A stretch of DNA of 24,914 nt from Plakobranchus ocellatus (Eukaryota > Mollusca > Gastropoda > Plakobranchidae), in contig BLXT01001439.1 in NCBI GenBank assembly GCA_019648995.1, positions 105,269 through 130,182 of the forward strand, read 5' to 3'. Positions 10,611 to 24,914 of this stretch are shown here, one piece after another. Below the pieces are notes generated by a model that saw only the letters and a list, made by a program, of their open reading frames with translations, was not told where the DNA came from and made no database searches. The position numbers and the translations under genes were made by a program. Numbering within the stretch: the first letter of the stretch is position 1; every line of letters starts with the position of its first letter.

Positions 10611-11926
10611 CTTACTTCCCTCTAAGTTTATTAAGGATTGGCAAGCAATGCCTTAGAGCAAAAAAAAAAATGTTAGATTCTCAGTTTGCAGATTAACAGG
10701 GTCAGGTCTTTCTGTGGTGGTGAGAAAACACATGCGTTAGCACACACACACAGAAACACTTGTTTGAGCCTGTTGATAGCCTCACTTAAAAATAGATTTG
10801 GACTTTCGATCTACATAGCAAAAAAAAAATTCTCAAATATTATAATGTGATAATCTTAACATAACACAAAAACCTGAATTGAGAAAATATTCCATGGCAA
10901 AAGGCATAAACCAATCTATTCATTGCAAAAACAATTCACACAAATGTTGATTACTGAAAAGCTAAGGAAAATACAAATTTTCTCACAGCAAATTTTGTTA
11001 GACATTGAAGTAGAAACAAAAACTGCATAATCTTTTTCCAAGTTCTAAAAAAAGCTGAGTTAAGTAAAAGTTCTGTAAAAAAAAAAAAAAGAAAAAAAAA
11101 ACCACAAAATAAAAAATTATAATGAGCTGGAGAAGTCAATTATTGATAACTCTACAACTATGTATACAAAAAAGTACCTCAATTCTGTGGAGACATTCTA
11201 ACCTTCAAGGGAATTTTTTTATCCCCACAGATTATAGACCTCTCATTTGTGGGCTGCTTCTGAGCACAATGTGGAAAGTACAAAGATTCTAGATTGCATT
11301 TATTGAGAAAATTGTTTTCTGAAAGACATTGTAAGTGCTTTTTCACGAATATCAGTAAATGTAGATAAGAAAAGTAGATTTCAAAAGGTTTATCAATGCA
11401 GAGATTACCAAAAAAAAAGTGATCTTACATATATACGTATGTGTGTATGCATGTATATCATGTAAATATTATGCTTTACAATGAGTGAGATTGAGCCACA
11501 AACCAAAGTTTTCTATTTTCTTATTTGAAAATAAATGTACAGTGTACTCTATTTATATATATATATACATTTATATAAAATCTCAATTCTTGACTTTTTA
11601 TTTTTTCAATAGAAAACAAAATTCCTATATGGACCCATGTTTTCCATAGCATTTTTTTTATATTGTGTTTTTTTTAAAATCTCCTCTGTGTTCTTTTTTC
11701 AGCATGTTTATATAGAAACTCTTTACTGCAGGCTTGCCATGCGTTTGTTCAGTTAACACTTAACGGAAAAACAAAACATTATTTTAAAATTTGCATCCTT
11801 ATATTTTAAAAAAGCATATCAATATAGACAGTTGATAAAGAGCATGAAAAAAAGGAGAGACTAAGAAATCAAATTACAGAGCATTTTTACCATCTGTGTC
11901 TTTTTATTTTGAGATATGGCTGTTCT

Positions 11927-12029
11927 CTTACAGCAACATAATATCAAGAATTCCCTTACAGCAACACAATATCAAAAGTCCTCTCGTGTCGAAAGATCTG
12001 AAGTGCACTCGAAAGATCTGAAGTGCACT
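11927..12029 (+). repeat. two adjacent small tandem duplications (28 bp x2, 20 bp x2)
   Basis: CTTACAGCAACATAATATCA at 11927 recurs at 11955 as CTTACAGCAACACAATATCA. A 20-bp unit starting CGAAAGATCTGAAG occupies 11990-12009 and 12010-12029 without a mismatch. Both are simple local duplications. Confidence 0.85.
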
Positions 12030-12463
12030 GTATTTCCTACATATGTTCCAATCAATGCATGCAAGGACATGAAACTGTTACGATTTGTAAACCTTTCTTG
12101 TCTACAAACAGAATGTACTTCACAACAGATGGAAAAATACAATTGTATATAGGCAAAAAAGACCCCTGATTGTGCTTTTAAAGTTGTAATTTGTTCTTCA
12201 TTTGGAATGATCGCTAGTCAAAGGCTCATAGTACAGATCAAAATAATAATTTCACTTCCATGCACAAACACTCCTATTTGCCTTACATTAGTGGATTTGA
12301 TCATCTTGACACACCCTGCAATCCACTCTCATTACACTTTTGCAAGGTAAGAGTTCTGTTTAAAGGTCCATGATAATTTCCTTGACTTGACTAGCCTAAC
12401 ACATACATAATCGTAAGCAGAGCCTAACTCTTCTTTGCCCCATGCCATTAGTGGAATAAATTT

Positions 12464-12469
12464 TTTATT
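12464..12469 (-). terminator. possible TMEM184C polyadenylation signal (AATAAA)
   Basis: Reading on the minus strand, AATAAA occurs 45 bases after the stop codon. Use of it would give a very short 3' UTR. Further AATAAA copies lie downstream, for example at 11903-11908, so this is a candidate only. Confidence 0.3.
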
Positions 12470-12514
12470 GCTTTAAGATCATAGCAAAATGCCTTCAGCT
12501 GTTTGCTGCAGTTT

Positions 12515-24282
<11,768 letters not shown>

Positions 24283-24325
24283 GTTTGTTTGGTGTTTCAA
24301 TGGACCTCAAATGATGACTGAGTAA

Positions 24326-24511
24326 TCATTTATAAACTGACTTTTCGGCACCACGAAGCGGTTTCAAGGCAAAATCTTTGAAAATCGGCAGCTGATTGTC
24401 ATCCGACTTGAATTGTTTACAATCAGCTGCTATCATGTGATCAAACAGCTCAGTTTCACATTGAAGGGGTGCGTCCAATAGAAGAGACAAGGATTCGTTG
24501 ACATCGGGCAT
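24326..24511 (-). other. 61-codon ORF just upstream of TMEM184C (possible uORF)
   Basis: A true ATG at 24511-24509 opens MPDVNESLSLLLDAPLQCET and ends 43 bases before the TMEM184C start, in a different frame. Composition is protein-like (Asp, Glu, Lys and Leu rich, soluble). The start context is weak (C at -3, C at +4), which would allow leaky scanning. It might be a translated uORF, an unrelated chance ORF, or not transcribed at all: a TTTATAAA word on the minus strand at 24330-24337 could instead act as a TATA box with a start downstream. Confidence 0.3.
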
Positions 24512-24914
24512 TCGAATTATTTTTAAACTTTTCGCTTAGCCTGATTTGTGACTCTTGCCACTTTAGCGTTTGTTGCATGGTCAAGGTTGAATTAAGTTAG
24601 TTCCTGAATTTCGAATTTTCATTGATTACAAAATTTTCCGAGGTTAGGCAGTTAGTTATCGCTAGATCTACGGTCGCATATCTAGCTTGACTTGTTACAT
24701 TTTCAATAATGTTTTTATAAAGCATAATATTTAACGAAAAAAAAAAATACACCTGTGCTCTTAAATTTGTTTCTAATTCATGATTAGAGTGCCCTAAGAG
24801 TAAGAATTAGTTTATTTTGAGTAAAGCCATATAGCTCACTTATACAGCTTAGCTTATGGCCTTGAGAAAAAATCGCAAAAAGGCATAGAGGCGCAAACCT
24901 CAGGCTCGAGTTGG
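24512..24914. other. 5' flank of TMEM184C, nothing else recognised
   Basis: AT-rich with no CpG-rich island visible and no coding exon that I can support. A short inverted pair GCTAGAT...ATCTAGC lies at about 24660-24686. Promoter elements cannot be assigned with confidence. Confidence 0.5.

Larger units (their letters stand above)
8274..12463. other. convergent intergenic / possible TMEM184C 3' UTR stretch
   Basis: AT-rich sequence with no coding gene that I can support. It holds a 50-bp array (9257-9450), a T16 run followed by a G-run near 9927-9955, an imperfect ACT/GCT triplet tract (about 10373-10610) and two small tandem duplications near 11927-12029. A more GC-rich patch at about 9055-9130 has no recognisable content. 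Minus-strand AATAAA signals are frequent, so a long TMEM184C 3' UTR reaching into this region is possible but unproven. Confidence 0.55.

Overview
The window looks like nuclear DNA of an invertebrate animal, most likely a mollusc and perhaps a gastropod. It is AT-rich and intron-rich, with short coding exons separated by introns of 0.25 to 3 kb. It has many A/T homopolymers, several minisatellites and small non-autonomous transposons, and frequent TAGATCT-type words. The phylum call is inference; the animal call is firm because two animal protein families are recognisable exon by exon. Family matches come from memory, not from a database search.

Layout. (1) 1-3780, plus strand: the last four coding exons of a PRMT9-like protein arginine methyltransferase whose 5' part lies left of the window. 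(2) 3781-12514: an 8.7-kb AT-rich stretch between two convergent genes. I see no coding gene there, only a 101-bp direct duplication, a four-unit 50-bp array, a SINE fragment, short duplications and 3'-end signals. (3) 12515-24282, minus strand: a complete TMEM184C-like gene (DUF300/OST-alpha family membrane protein). It has 11 coding exons whose phases all agree and which give 603 codons plus stop. (4) 24283-24914: the 5' flank of that gene, with a 61-codon upstream ORF.

Repeats sit mainly in the TMEM184C introns: a 41-bp minisatellite directly after exon 6, two copies of a TIR-bearing MITE, a tRNA-related SINE, a (TA)n tract, a 1,993-bp non-autonomous DNA transposon and a 36-bp minisatellite.

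Main discovery candidate: two unrelated genes in this window each have a minisatellite grown out of their own exon/intron junction, so that the 5' splice site is copied again and again into the intron. In PRMT9 the unit is 27 bp (nine codons), so downstream donors stay in frame and could add nine residues each. In TMEM184C the unit is 41 bp and read-through meets a stop within four codons, so the extra donors can only be decoys. A third array (36 bp) also carries donor-like words. The tail-to-tail PRMT9/TMEM184C arrangement matches what I recall of human chromosome 4q31 and may be ancient microsynteny.
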